Assembly (NCBI RefSeq): GCF_027925305.1
Contig: NZ_BSDR01000001.1
Coordinates: 895,001-959,000, forward strand
Direction: 5' to 3'
DNA length: 64,000 bases
Source: Desulforhabdus amnigena
GTDB lineage: Bacteria; Desulfobacterota; Syntrophobacteria; Syntrophobacterales; Syntrophobacteraceae
In this document: positions 17,760 through 26,733 of the stretch, in pieces
Layout of the letters: each line of letters starts with the position of its first letter
Numbering within the stretch: position 1 is the first letter of the stretch
Notes under the pieces: model-generated
Told to the model about the DNA's origin: nothing
Database searches by the model: none
What the model saw: the letters and a program-made list of their open reading frames with translations, nothing else
Position numbers and translations under genes: made by a program

Positions 17760-19343
17760 CTAATTTTGTTCAAATCCCGATAAATGTTCAGGCTTGAGCA
17801 AATCAAAGACCGTCTTAACCGGGTTGAAGGTGGTCCTGGGCACTTCAACTATCACCGTGATCCAGTCAGCCATCGACCCATTCCATAGGCCGGGAAGTTC
17901 CAATGCTTTGAGTTCCCTGCCTTCCTTGAACTTCCTGGAGATGAAAACGGTTTCCGGATCCACGTAATATCCCAGGTTAAATGGTTTTCCTTCGTAGTCG
18001 CGTACGCCACAAACCAAGTCCACTGGATTGAAATGTGTGGACGACATCCAAATCTGTTCCTGGTCCGATTGACTGAAATCTACTTGAGCCTTTTCCACAA
18101 TCTGCAAAGAGAGGGTTCCGTTTTTATTTTCCACCCAGAAAGGAGCTCCTCCGGGTTCACCTACATTACGCACCACTCCACACACTCTTATGGGACGATT
18201 GAGTTTGCGTAAGAGTAAATCCCTTCGCTTTTCCAAAGGCATATATTCATATGTTTCCGGAAAACGAATCGAGAGCCTTTCCCGTGCAAAGGAAGCCGCC
18301 TTTTCCACATCGGATTCGGAAGATTCCTGCTTGAGCTTTCGAATGGTATCGAAAACCAAATTCTGAATTTCAACGAGGTAACCTCCTAAAATCCGTTTCC
18401 ATACGACGGTATCTTCCTTTAAATTGTCAGGGACCACATTGTCCACATTTTTAATGAATATCAGATCTCCCTGAAGGTCGTTGAGATTCTCCAGAAGGGC
18501 TCCGTGGCCTGCGGGCCTGAAAAGTAGATGTCCGTGCCGATCCCTGAAGGGGCGATTGAACATATCCACAGCAATAGTGTTTGTGGAGGGTTTTTGATAA
18601 GAAAAGTCGATGGAGTAATGCATTTCAAAACGATTTTCATAGCAGCCCTCTACGACATCCAGAAGTTCGAGAAATCTCTGCTCGTGCTCGGGAGAAACGG
18701 TAAAATGAAGACAACACACACCATTTCCATTGCCCAAATAATCGGCCGCTTCTACAAGATGTTCTTCGAAAGCCGTTCGGGACCCGTTCTTATACCGATG
18801 GAATTTCAACAATCCTTTTGGTAGGGAACTGTAGTTGAGCCCATAATCCGTGAGAAGATACTCTAAGATTGTAAGAAAACGGCGCTCTCTGACGAGCATA
18901 TCCAGATCAAAGCCATCTCGTGCAAGAACATCCTCCAAATCGTCAATAAAGGGGAAGTGAAAAAGTTCTTCTACAAATCGAATGAAATCACAGGCTACCG
19001 CGACCCCTTGTCCGGCTCTTCGCTGGAGTTCATTGAACTCAAGGAACTGTGGCATATGATAAATCTGCATGAGTGATTGGAACATGCGAGTCGCAGCACC
19101 GGAGGCAGGGACGAATTTCAAAAACCGGCCTTTACGGGCTGCTTCAAAATGAAGCTGAAGATACCTGTCTTTTTCCGATGCTGGAATGATCTGGATGCCG
19201 TTGCCGAGAACGCAAGCGTGTTTCAAATGGACGAAGTAGGAAGATTTTTCAAAAATTTCAATTTGACGCCTGACCTGTTCTTCAGTGATTCCCAAAGATT
19301 CCATCTGCAGATAATCAGCATCAATAAAAGAAAAACCCTTCAT
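17760..19343 (-). CDS. DUF4301-like protein with nucleotidyltransferase-like motifs
   Basis: 527 residues. I recognise the family (DUF4301) from FVPASGAATRMFQSLM near residue 80 and the overall layout; the biochemical role is not established. Two segments, RPAGHGALLENLNDLQGDL and IFIKNVDNVVPDNLKED, resemble parts of the UDP-sugar pyrophosphorylase fold, where a Gly-rich loop and an IKNxDN motif bind the nucleotide and metal, so sugar-nucleotide chemistry is a reasonable guess but only that. The start at 19343 (MKGFSFIDADYLQ) has GGAG upstream; the frame runs on to 19400 without support. Stand-alone gene on the minus strand, 236 bases after the SurA-like gene on the same strand. Confidence 0.8.
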   Translation of the reverse strand: MKGFSFIDADYLQMESLGITEEQVRRQIEIFEKSSYFVHLKHACVLGNGIQIIPASEKDRYLQLHFEAARKGRFLKFVPASGAATRMFQSLMQIYHMPQFLEFNELQRRAGQGVAVACDFIRFVEELFHFPFIDDLEDVLARDGFDLDMLVRERRFLTILEYLLTDYGLNYSSLPKGLLKFHRYKNGSRTAFEEHLVEAADYLGNGNGVCCLHFTVSPEHEQRFLELLDVVEGCYENRFEMHYSIDFSYQKPSTNTIAVDMFNRPFRDRHGHLLFRPAGHGALLENLNDLQGDLIFIKNVDNVVPDNLKEDTVVWKRILGGYLVEIQNLVFDTIRKLKQESSESDVEKAASFARERLSIRFPETYEYMPLEKRRDLLLRKLNRPIRVCGVVRNVGEPGGAPFWVENKNGTLSLQIVEKAQVDFSQSDQEQIWMSSTHFNPVDLVCGVRDYEGKPFNLGYYVDPETVFISRKFKEGRELKALELPGLWNGSMADWITVIVEVPRTTFNPVKTVFDLLKPEHLSGFEQN

Positions 19344-19415
19344 GAAATGACTCCATTGGACTTTTCGTCTGTCATTAATGTTTGTGTGGCAACGATTCAA
19401 AGTGGCGGGAGACAG

Positions 19416-19440
19416 GGGAGGAACGCTGACCGTTCCTCCC
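19416..19440 (-). terminator. Perfect 10-bp hairpin between foldase and DUF4301 genes
   Basis: GGGAGGAACG and CGTTCCTCCC are exact inverted repeats around a 5-base loop. It lies 140 bases after the SurA-like gene stop and about 70 bases before the DUF4301 start. There is no T run on the minus strand. It may terminate with a protein factor, stabilise the upstream mRNA, or be a protein-binding site. Confidence 0.4.
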
Positions 19441-19579
19441 TGCCGTGGAAATCTGACGACTCAGACGCGATAAGACGAATGAGCCGTGAACTGATCATTC
19501 ATGACAACCGGAGATCGCTACTGCTATCGAAAAGTTTCAGCTTACTTACGCCAGTCAGTCGCGACATGCATGAGAGGAC

Positions 19580-20647
19580 CTACCTTAGAAAGACCTCGAT
19601 CTTGGCCTGTGTTTTGAGTTGATCCACATAGGCAGTCAGTTCTTTGTTGACTTTTTCCTGCTTCAGGTGCTGCTCAATCTTGGACTTGATTTCATCGTAG
19701 GGAGTGACGCCGGCTTCTTTCTTATCCGTCACCTTGATCAGGTGATAGCCAAACTGGGTTTCAACAATATCGCTCACATCACCCGGTTTCAAAGCAAATG
19801 CCGCATCCTCGAAAGGCCCCACCATCTGACCTCGTTGGAAGAAATCCAAATCGCCTCCATTGGCACTGCTTGGACACTCAGAAACCTCTTTGGCCACAGC
19901 AGCAAAATCCTCGCCCTTCTTGATACGTTCCTGAACGGCTACAATTTTTTCCTTAGCTTTTGCCTTCTCTTCAGGAGTGGCTTTCTGATCTACCTTGATA
20001 AGAATATGACTGGCTCGAACCATCTCAGGAGCTTTGAAAAGATCGGGATTTCCATCATAAAACGCCTTTATCTCCTCCGGAGTAATCGTCACCTTATCGG
20101 AAACCTTTTCGTCGATCATTTTCTTGATGGCCATATCCTGTGCGAACTGTTCTTTGAGCTTATCCTCAGTAAGATTCATTTTCTTGAGGGTACTCACAAA
20201 TTCAGTCTCATTGGGGAACCTTTTCTTCAGGGTATCCATCTGCGCGCTTACTTCAGCAGGATCTACCTTAATGCCAAGCTTCTGACTTTCCTGTCTCAAC
20301 AGTTCACGACTGATAAGACTATCCAGAACCTTTTTTTTCATTTCTGCCAGTTTTGCCGCATCAGGGGCTTGCCCCGTCATGCTCATTTGCCTTTCATAAC
20401 GGTTCATTTCCGAGTCGAGTTCCGCCATGTATATGATGGTTCCATTCACTGATGCGGCCGGCTCTTTTTTGACATCCTTTGTATCATTAACGGCATCTTT
20501 CTTACCATCTTTTTCCCCAGCCGCTTTCTCCTTGGAGGCTGTTTCCTTTTGGGGACTCTTCTCTTTTGCAAAAGCAAAGGGAGTTGAAATGGCCAAAACG
20601 AAAGAAATAGTTAACAATAAGATCCATGTCGCGGTTCGTTGCCTCAT
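19580..20647 (-). CDS. Exported SurA/PrsA-like peptidyl-prolyl isomerase
   Basis: Envelope foldase of the parvulin type, expected to help outer-membrane or secreted proteins fold. 355 residues. Seen: basic start MRQR, hydrophobic segment, and signal-peptidase I site after AFA at about residue 27; a charged Lys/Glu-rich linker (28-65); SurA-like N-terminal chaperone region (VNGTIIYMAELDSEMNRYE, LISRELLRQESQKLG); one rotamase domain from ASHILIKVDQ to FGYHLIKVTD; and a helical C-terminus. No lipobox cysteine, so it is probably periplasmic rather than a lipoprotein. GAGGAG lies 9 bases before the ATG. SurA has two rotamase domains; this has one, as in PpiC/PrsA-type proteins common in deltaproteobacteria. 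Confidence 0.92.
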   Translation of the reverse strand: MRQRTATWILLLTISFVLAISTPFAFAKEKSPQKETASKEKAAGEKDGKKDAVNDTKDVKKEPAASVNGTIIYMAELDSEMNRYERQMSMTGQAPDAAKLAEMKKKVLDSLISRELLRQESQKLGIKVDPAEVSAQMDTLKKRFPNETEFVSTLKKMNLTEDKLKEQFAQDMAIKKMIDEKVSDKVTITPEEIKAFYDGNPDLFKAPEMVRASHILIKVDQKATPEEKAKAKEKIVAVQERIKKGEDFAAVAKEVSECPSSANGGDLDFFQRGQMVGPFEDAAFALKPGDVSDIVETQFGYHLIKVTDKKEAGVTPYDEIKSKIEQHLKQEKVNKELTAYVDQLKTQAKIEVFLR

Positions 20648-20890
20648 ACGATAAAGCTCCTCAATTTAATCATCGAAAAACTGACCCATGAGGACCAATA
20701 TTAACCCTCATGAGTCCCACGTGTCCCTTTCCGGTCAAGACGAGCGACATGGCCCAATCGGGACAACAACCGGCATCCGGCAAACATTTCTTACCAGATA
20801 ACCGGCAAATTTAATCATTTAAATCCTTAATAGTCAAACAAAGTCTTCAGCGACATTGAAATACATTACCCCCATGATCGGAACGGCCAC

Positions 20891-21000
20891 AACGAAAAAT
20901 GAAAGGCAAAGAGATGCAGGGCAATACGGAAAGTGGGAAACGCTTTTGAAAAGTGATATTACCATGAGGAGCCATGAATTTGAGCTTTTTTTTCATATAG
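20891..21000. repeat. Dispersed intergenic repeat, copy at 20.9 kb
   Basis: About 105 bases that align with 40863-40968: both begin AACGAAAAA, share AAAGAGATGCA-GGCAATA-GGAAAG-GGGAA and TTTTTGAAAAG, and end TTTTTCATATA. The copies differ by scattered substitutions and short indels. Both lie upstream of plus-strand genes. No coding potential. Confidence 0.6.
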
Positions 21001-21223
21001 TAAAGATAGAAATCAAACCAAAGGTATGACGGTAAGAGGAGAACAGTAAAACTCATTGAACCAAATTGCCCTCTTCAAACCACTCGGCACTGTTCAATAA
21101 CGTCCCGATAAGCGCATGTGTATTGAGAATGCTTACATTTTTCTGTTGCATTTTGCATTAGAAAAGGCTAAAAAATTTAACTATAGTTATATAGCGAGTT
21201 GGGCCTCATTTTTGGACTCTGTA

Positions 21224-21270
21224 CACGAAATCGGTCTCGCCTTAGAGCTAAACGGTTTCAAAGTCCCTCT
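21224..21270 (+). promoter_or_regulatory. Conserved cold-shock leader element, copy 2
   Basis: Shares AATCGGTCT-CGCCTTA-GAGC-GGTTTCA with the leader at 6539-6585. Relative to the start codon the distance is similar (about 55-100 bases). Outside this block the two upstream regions are not obviously alike, so the block is likely under selection. Confidence 0.5.
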
Positions 21271-21325
21271 TTAATGGCTGTCCCGACAAGCAGCAGGTCA
21301 ATGAGTCAACATAAGGAGAAGGAAT

Positions 21326-21529
21326 ATGGCGGAAGGCCGAGTAAAGTGGTTCAATGAGAAGAAAGGCTATGGTTTTATTGAAACAGATGCTCAGGGCGAC
21401 GTGTTTGTCCACTATAGTGCTATCGATGGCTCCGGGTTCCGTACCCTTGCTGAGGGGGAATCCGTTCGATTTGATGTGGAACAGGGTTCAAAAGGGCCTC
21501 AAGCGGTCAATGTAAAAAGGCTACAGTAA
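21326..21529 (+). CDS. Cold-shock domain protein (CspA family), second copy
   Basis: 67-residue single cold-shock domain, RNA/ssDNA-binding. RNP1 KGYGFIE and RNP2 DVFVHYS are intact. It differs from the 6648 gene product mainly at [20 protein letters not shown] versus the corresponding segment, and is otherwise nearly identical, so the two are recent or constrained paralogues. AAGGAGAAGGAAT before the ATG is a strong ribosome-binding site. Own leader and terminator, so likely monocistronic. Confidence 0.96.
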   Translation: MAEGRVKWFNEKKGYGFIETDAQGDVFVHYSAIDGSGFRTLAEGESVRFDVEQGSKGPQAVNVKRLQ

Positions 21530-21577
21530 GTTCTTTTCATTGCACGACATACCACGCGACATACAATGAACAGTTGC

Positions 21578-21608
21578 AAGGCCGGAATCTCCGGCCTTTT
21601 TGTTTTTT
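21578..21608 (+). terminator. Rho-independent terminator of the second cold-shock gene
   Basis: Perfect AAGGCCGGA / TCCGGCCTT stem with a 3-base loop, then a T-rich tract, 48 bases past the stop codon. Confidence 0.85.
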
Positions 21609-21641
21609 AGAGGTTGATTCACTTCCTTCAAACAGGAGCTG

Positions 21642-22793
21642 TCAGGGACTCTTTTGCCCATCTTCAAGGCTCTCAAAGGGCAATGTATAATGAGCACGTA
21701 GTTTTTGCATGACTGTCTCGGCAACCTCACGTTGTTTTTTTCCATGAAACTTGATGTAGTGATATACGGGCACGACCTCATATCCGCGGATAAGCTTGTG
21801 CTCTCCCCCGAACCCCGGATCCATCATGGCATACCCTTCACGGATTGCATACTCGATAGGATAATAATAACAAGTCGCAAAATGCAGGAAAGGAATCTCC
21901 TCGTAGCATCCCCAATATCTGCCGTACAGCGTGCTTCCTTTGTAATAAAACAAAGCCATAGCAAGCTTTTTACCTGACTGAGTCGCCACAGAGAAACTAC
22001 ATCTGTGCCGGAAATTCTTCTCCAAAAGTTGGAAAAAATCCCTGTTAAGGAAAGGCCTTATGTCCCTCCCCATATGTTTGATCCATGTCTGTAGATACAA
22101 ATCATACATTTCTTCATAATAGGATTCAGGAACTTCCGTACCCGGAATCATACGTATCTCTATGTCCTGCTGACGTACTGTCCGTAATTCTCTTTTGATT
22201 TTTGTCCTGCGGCTGGACTTAAATGACAAGAGATAATCGTCAAAGGTCCTGAAATTTCGATTGAACCAAAGGTAGTATTTATTTTTGATCGCTATATACC
22301 CGTTTCCCACAAAGAGGGATCGCATTTCGAGTGTGGAATCCGAAAGAAAATAAATACGGCTGGTCGCGAATCCCTTGGACGAGCAAAAGAAATCGATGTA
22401 TTGCAGGATCTGCTTATAGATCTTAAAAGTCGCAATTCCCTTCGAATGCAGGAATTGATATCCTGGAACCGGTGTGAAAGGGACAGTACCCAAAACTCCA
22501 ACATGATAAGGTATGCCTGTCAGTTCGGTAAGGAATTCCAGCAACCCCCCGTCTCCAAATTCAACCCAGGCGCGGTCGCGTATATAGAGAGGAGCAATAG
22601 CAATTGGTTCCTCGTCCCAGTAGGCGACAATGTGGAAGGGGCGATATCCTCCTTCTTCCGATACAGAACCCGACTTCTCAAGGGCATAAAGATATTCCCA
22701 ATCCATCAGCGGACTGGCGTCGGCAGCTAATCGATTCCACATGTGTTTGTCAATATCCTCCACCCGGGAAAAAGTTTCGAATCGAACCGACAT
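21642..22793 (-). CDS. COG3146-type GNAT-fold protein (DUF482 family)
   Basis: 383-residue protein of the COG3146 group (often annotated peptidoglycan biosynthesis or GNAT-family acyltransferase). Seen: MDWEYLYALEKSG near residue 25 with Gly/Ser-rich surroundings; HIVAYWDEEPIAIAPLYI, a GNAT-like strand pair; the C-terminal GNAT-like half with FSVATQSGKKLAMALFYY, LYGRYWGCYEEIPFLHFATC and YYPIEYAIREGYAMMDPGFGGEHKL. Members are thought to be related to Fem-type aminoacyl transferases, but the substrate is unknown. I start at ATG 22793 with GAGGGCGG upstream; an ATG ten codons earlier (22823) is also possible. Stand-alone, convergent with the cold-shock gene. Confidence 0.82.
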   Translation of the reverse strand: MSVRFETFSRVEDIDKHMWNRLAADASPLMDWEYLYALEKSGSVSEEGGYRPFHIVAYWDEEPIAIAPLYIRDRAWVEFGDGGLLEFLTELTGIPYHVGVLGTVPFTPVPGYQFLHSKGIATFKIYKQILQYIDFFCSSKGFATSRIYFLSDSTLEMRSLFVGNGYIAIKNKYYLWFNRNFRTFDDYLLSFKSSRRTKIKRELRTVRQQDIEIRMIPGTEVPESYYEEMYDLYLQTWIKHMGRDIRPFLNRDFFQLLEKNFRHRCSFSVATQSGKKLAMALFYYKGSTLYGRYWGCYEEIPFLHFATCYYYPIEYAIREGYAMMDPGFGGEHKLIRGYEVVPVYHYIKFHGKKQREVAETVMQKLRAHYTLPFESLEDGQKSP

Positions 22794-23313
22794 AGCCGCC
22801 CTCATTCGTAAATTTTTGGACATCGCCTTCTGATGGAAAAGGTCATATCAGACTTCTTTAATAGTGGCCAATGTCGATCTTTGTCTAGAGATATTTACGT
22901 ACAAGAAGGATGGAGAAATGCATTCTCACCAATGAGTGGTTGAAGAATTCCTCCGACGTTGCAACCATTTCAAGTCATCTCATGCTCCAAGATATTGTTC
23001 TCAATACATAGAGGAACGATACGAGCGTGCGGGCGATCTGCTCCTGTCAATGCGATCCTCTGTCAATCTTTACAAAGTGTTGAGATGAAACCGCATGAGA
23101 TTTCTTGTTGCGATATACTTAAAAGGTTGTATGTTGACTATTGTAATAGTTTTGCAGCAACTGACATAAAGCTTCAAACTTTAAAAAACCCCCTTTTGAC
23201 AAACACGAGTTCGCGAGCAAAGTGGTATTCTTGAAATGAAACTCGAAGTCACTGAAACCATTAAAAGTCACTCCATTGGTGTTATTCAGGAGTGAAGTGG
23301 GAGGAGATTTTCT
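22794..23313. other. Intergenic region without recognised features
   Basis: About 520 bases between divergent genes. I see short frames only, none with a ribosome-binding site and recognisable sequence, no tRNA, no terminator and no clear repeat. Promoters for both flanking genes are expected here. GGGAGGAG just before 23314 is the ribosome-binding site of the dipeptidase. Confidence 0.5.
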
Positions 23314-24684
23314 ATGATTCCTCAAGAAATTCTAAACAAAATGGATGGAAATCGTCGGCGATATGTGGATGAGTTATTGAGTTTCCTGCGTATTCCCAGT
23401 GTGAGCACCTATTCTCAAAACGCACCCGATGTTCGACGTGCAGGTGAGTGGATTTTGAATCATCTCAAGAGACTTGGATTTCAAGCTAAAATTTACTCCA
23501 CAGCAGGACATCCCATTGTTTTGGGCGAACGCTGTGAAATGCCGGGCCGCCCCACCCTCCTCATTTATGGGCATTATGATGTTCAACCCCCGGAACCCAT
23601 CGACGAATGGCGTACCCCCCCGTTCAACCCCGTCATACAGGATGGATATGTATATGGTCGTGGCGCAACGGATGATAAAGGGCAGTTTTTTACCTATCTC
23701 AAAGCCATCGAAGCCGTTCTTGCCGTCGAATCCAAACTCCCCATCAATGTAAAAGTGCTTGTAGAAGGAGAGGAGGAAATTGGGAGCCCTAACCTTGTGC
23801 CTTTTCTGAAGTCACGAGCAGACGATCTGAAGGCGGACGCTGTCGCTATTTCCGACGGTTCACAATTCACGCATGGAATTCCCGCCATAACTTATAGTTT
23901 AAGGGGATTATCCTATCTGCAACTCGAGATCCAGGGGCCTCGTTTTGATCTCCATTCCGGGGTGTTTGGCGGAGTCATCACAAACCCGGTACAAGCTCTT
24001 TCAGACATTATCAGCAAACTCAAAAAAGACGATGGCACGGTAGCTATACCGGGATTCTATGATAATGTATTACCACTTGAAAAATGGGAAAGAGATGAAA
24101 TGGCCAACCTGCAGTTTGATGAAGACAGCCTCAAAGCCTACCTGGGAGTGCAAGAGTTGACGGGAGAGGAAGGCTACACCCCCCTGGAACGCAAATCGGC
24201 TCGTCCCACCCTGGACGTCAACGGGATCTGGGGAGGCTTTGCGGGTGAAGGCGCCAAGACCATCATTCCAGCCAAAGCCGGTGCAAAAATAAGCATGCGC
24301 CTGGTGCCCAACCAGAGGTCGGAACGAATCAACCGTCTGTTTCGAGAATTCATCCATTCCATTACGCCACGGGGTGTTACGGTGAACATAACGGAATTGC
24401 ATGGGGCTGATCCCGTTCTAGTTTCCCGCGACGAAAAAAATGTTCAGGCGGCAGCAAAAGCCATTGAAACGGGTTTTGGGAAATCTCCTGTTTTCATCCG
24501 CGAAGGGGGGTCGATACCCATTGTGAATCTCCTCAAGGAGGTTTTGGGATTTGAAAGCATTCTGCTTTTGGGATGGGGTAGTCCAGATGATGGTGCACAC
24601 TCCCCCAATGAACGTTTTCTGCTGGATGACTTTCACCGCGGCATTCGATCCGCTGCGGCCTTACTCTACGAACTGGCACTTTAG
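23314..24684 (+). CDS. M20-family metallodipeptidase
   Basis: Zinc-dependent cytoplasmic peptidase of family M20 (dipeptidase/ArgE/CPG2 clan). 456 residues. Metal and catalytic residues are visible: H87 and D89 in YGHYDVQPPEP, D120 in GRGATDDKG, the general base E153 and E154 in VEGEEEIGSPN, a later ligand in AISDGSQF, and the C-terminal His in DDGAHSPNERF. The dimerisation lid domain lies between about residues 205 and 330. The PPEP, WRTPPFNP and GRGATDDKGQ motifs are those of the dipeptidases related to carnosinase and beta-Ala-Xaa dipeptidase, not of DapE. GGGAGGAG lies upstream of the ATG. Single gene. Confidence 0.93.
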   Translation: MIPQEILNKMDGNRRRYVDELLSFLRIPSVSTYSQNAPDVRRAGEWILNHLKRLGFQAKIYSTAGHPIVLGERCEMPGRPTLLIYGHYDVQPPEPIDEWRTPPFNPVIQDGYVYGRGATDDKGQFFTYLKAIEAVLAVESKLPINVKVLVEGEEEIGSPNLVPFLKSRADDLKADAVAISDGSQFTHGIPAITYSLRGLSYLQLEIQGPRFDLHSGVFGGVITNPVQALSDIISKLKKDDGTVAIPGFYDNVLPLEKWERDEMANLQFDEDSLKAYLGVQELTGEEGYTPLERKSARPTLDVNGIWGGFAGEGAKTIIPAKAGAKISMRLVPNQRSERINRLFREFIHSITPRGVTVNITELHGADPVLVSRDEKNVQAAAKAIETGFGKSPVFIREGGSIPIVNLLKEVLGFESILLLGWGSPDDGAHSPNERFLLDDFHRGIRSAAALLYELAL

Positions 24685-24790
24685 AGGGCGCTTGTATGAA
24701 GAACAATGTCCCCGGTTGTCACAGGCACATCGAAAACGGCTGGCGGATCATACTTTCTAAAGAGCGCTTCTCTCCAATAGTGAACAATCC

Positions 24791-24821
24791 ATCCGGCACA
24801 GCTCATCTTGCTCTGCCGGAT
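24791..24821. terminator. Hairpin between convergent genes
   Basis: ATCCGGCA and TGCCGGAT are perfect 8-base inverted repeats around a 15-base loop, placed between the dipeptidase and the convergent CoA-transferase operon. No T run follows on either strand, so it is only a possible terminator. Confidence 0.35.
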
Positions 24822-24949
24822 GAGTCATATAAAAATCAAAAATAATCACCGACATAGCTTGCCGAAACAATAAGAATCGAAGTGATTGAGGGTCGGTTCA
24901 TGTGCATACCCACTACAGTCCACAACAAACCGCCACAAAATGAAGGCTT

Positions 24950-25720
24950 TTAACTGAGGTAAAAGCTGGTTGGGTCAAGGTCTCTCAGGATTGTCAATTC
25001 ATCTTCGGATGGTTCTTCCGTCTCTTTTACATCGTGAGCTACATCCAGGTCAAAAGAACAGTTGGCCCTGATTTTTTCCACCGATTGTCCCGGAAAGTAT
25101 TCGGACAGATACATTTCTTTGGTATGGCTATCAAATTTATAGACCCCCATTGTGCTCACGACAACAGACGGGCCATTTCCCTGCATGTCCAAGCGTTCTC
25201 TCGCCCCAGGGCCGTCAAGGAAGCCGGGTGCCGACAGGTAATCGACCCGCTCCACAAAACGTTTGGGATCCTGCGGAATAATGGCCAAAATCCTTTTGCC
25301 GCAGGCAGCCATATCACTTGCTCCTCCGCTTCCCGCAAAATAAGTGAAGGTCTCCGGCTTATTCCAGTTCCCCACTCCAGTAGAATTGATGTTTCCGTAT
25401 TTATCGATCTGCGCTCCGCCAATAAACGCGACATCCACCTCGCCACGCTGAAGGGCAGCCATGGTCGCGAGCATTCCAAAGGTTCCATCGCCCTTACAGA
25501 ATAATGCGGGGTCATCCACCGTGATGGCTAACCCGGGAGGAGGAGTCGCCCTGATAGAACCTCCCTCCGTAAACAGAATGATATTTTTTGCATGAGTGGC
25601 CATAGCAAAGCCGATAACCAAAAGGGGCAATCCGACTCCAGCGAAGACAACCTCACCGTCGATAATTTCTTGCGCACATCGAATGACCATCAGTTCGGTC
25701 GGTTTAAAATTGCCGGTCAT
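24950..25720 (-). CDS. Class I CoA-transferase, beta subunit (glutaconate CoA-transferase type), copy 1
   Basis: Smaller subunit of a heteromeric family I CoA-transferase that moves CoA between carboxylic acids through a glutamyl-CoA thioester. 256 residues. Seen: early FAGVGLPLLVIGFAMATHAKN fold strand, TEGGS with E52 as candidate catalytic glutamate (equivalent to the active-site Glu of GctB), and AFIGGAQIDKYGNINST. The C-terminal EEPSEDELTILRDLDP is shared with the paralogue at 27371. It lies 20 bases after the alpha gene on the same strand, so the pair is one operon. Substrate is unknown; fatty or aromatic acid CoA transfer is plausible in this kind of anaerobe. Confidence 0.88.
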   Translation of the reverse strand: MTGNFKPTELMVIRCAQEIIDGEVVFAGVGLPLLVIGFAMATHAKNIILFTEGGSIRATPPPGLAITVDDPALFCKGDGTFGMLATMAALQRGEVDVAFIGGAQIDKYGNINSTGVGNWNKPETFTYFAGSGGASDMAACGKRILAIIPQDPKRFVERVDYLSAPGFLDGPGARERLDMQGNGPSVVVSTMGVYKFDSHTKEMYLSEYFPGQSVEKIRANCSFDLDVAHDVKETEEPSEDELTILRDLDPTSFYLS

Positions 25721-25740
25721 TGGTGTCCTTAAAGCCTGTC

Positions 25741-26733
25741 TTATCCCCTGATGTGCATATCTGTGTACGGAGGCACCCCTTCCCAGATATTGGGGTCGTG
25801 ATACCCATAGTCGACTTCCATCTGGGGCTTGAAGCCTAAAATGGGCTTTAGCCTTTCCAGAGCTTCCTGACCAAATGTATTGACATATTTTTGTATATAA
25901 GCCTTATGATCCTTTACACCATAGATCCATTCATTCAGGAAGTGCGGAACGATTTCCTTTTTCTTCATGTACTTTCCTTGATATTGTGCAAATCGAACAT
26001 CAAGACCGTAAAAGCCGCGACAAGCCGAAGGATGAGCTCCCCATGGGCATGGCACAACAGCCAGGGTCTTATAGTAGGGGATCAGGGTTCGGTCCGGATC
26101 GCTCCTCACCATTTCCGGATCTACAATTTCTTCCGCAGTCACAATGACGCCCCGTTTGCTTCCCATAGCCCCATGCTGATCTCCATTCCCGTGGGTCCCC
26201 CAGGCCACGACATTGCCAAGATGGTCGGCACGCTGGGCGTGGATAAGGGCTACGTCTGCGCGCCAGGCGCGAACTACTGTGATCGGCTTGCCGGTAAAAG
26301 GGTCGTCGATAATCCTGACATCAGCGCTATTGTATTTGACCACATCTGTGCCGATATTTCCTCGAACCGGGAAAAAGGGCACCCCAAGATACCCGGCCAT
26401 GAGCGCGCCGGTCGCTCCGAAATTTGAAATGTCGTGTCTTTTCAGTTCCCCATCCTGAAAAGCGCGTTGGATTGCATGAGGAGCCCTGGCACACCAGTTC
26501 ATAGCCCACGCAAGATGCATTTCGTCGATGCAACCGGCAGCCACCAGGAGATCCAATCCCCCCGCATCTGTAGAGGTGCTGAGAATATTGAGGTGTTTCT
26601 TTCTTTGCCGGATAATTTCGTAAGTCAATGCCATGGGGACCATGATTTGAAATCCACCATAGTAAAGAGTGTCCCCCTCGAGGATGAATTTGGACACCGC
26701 TTCCTTGAGTGTCATCCTTTTGTCTACGCTCAC
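25741..26733 (-). CDS. Class I CoA-transferase, alpha subunit (glutaconate CoA-transferase type), copy 1
   Basis: Larger subunit partner of the 24950 gene. 330 residues. Seen: RMTLKEAVSKFILEGDTLYYGGFQ near the N-terminus, the typical GctA entry, and later RAWRADVALIHAQRADHLGNVVAWG, the CoA-transferase glycine/aspartate-rich fold region. I chose GTG at 26733 because AAGGA lies just upstream and it gives the family-like start; the frame runs on to 26763. Compared with the 28206 paralogue it is shorter at the N-terminus. Together with the beta gene it forms a two-gene operon; promoter not identified in the 640 bases upstream. Confidence 0.86.
   Translation of the reverse strand: MSVDKRMTLKEAVSKFILEGDTLYYGGFQIMVPMALTYEIIRQRKKHLNILSTSTDAGGLDLLVAAGCIDEMHLAWAMNWCARAPHAIQRAFQDGELKRHDISNFGATGALMAGYLGVPFFPVRGNIGTDVVKYNSADVRIIDDPFTGKPITVVRAWRADVALIHAQRADHLGNVVAWGTHGNGDQHGAMGSKRGVIVTAEEIVDPEMVRSDPDRTLIPYYKTLAVVPCPWGAHPSACRGFYGLDVRFAQYQGKYMKKKEIVPHFLNEWIYGVKDHKAYIQKYVNTFGQEALERLKPILGFKPQMEVDYGYHDPNIWEGVPPYTDMHIRG

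Larger units (their letters stand above)
20648..21325. other. Intergenic region, foldase gene to second cold-shock gene
   Basis: About 680 bases without a gene. It contains one copy of a dispersed repeat (20891-21000) and the cold-shock leader (21224-21270). The A+T-rich stretch around 21160-21195 (AACTATAGTTATATAG) is a likely promoter area for the cold-shock transcript. Confidence 0.55.
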
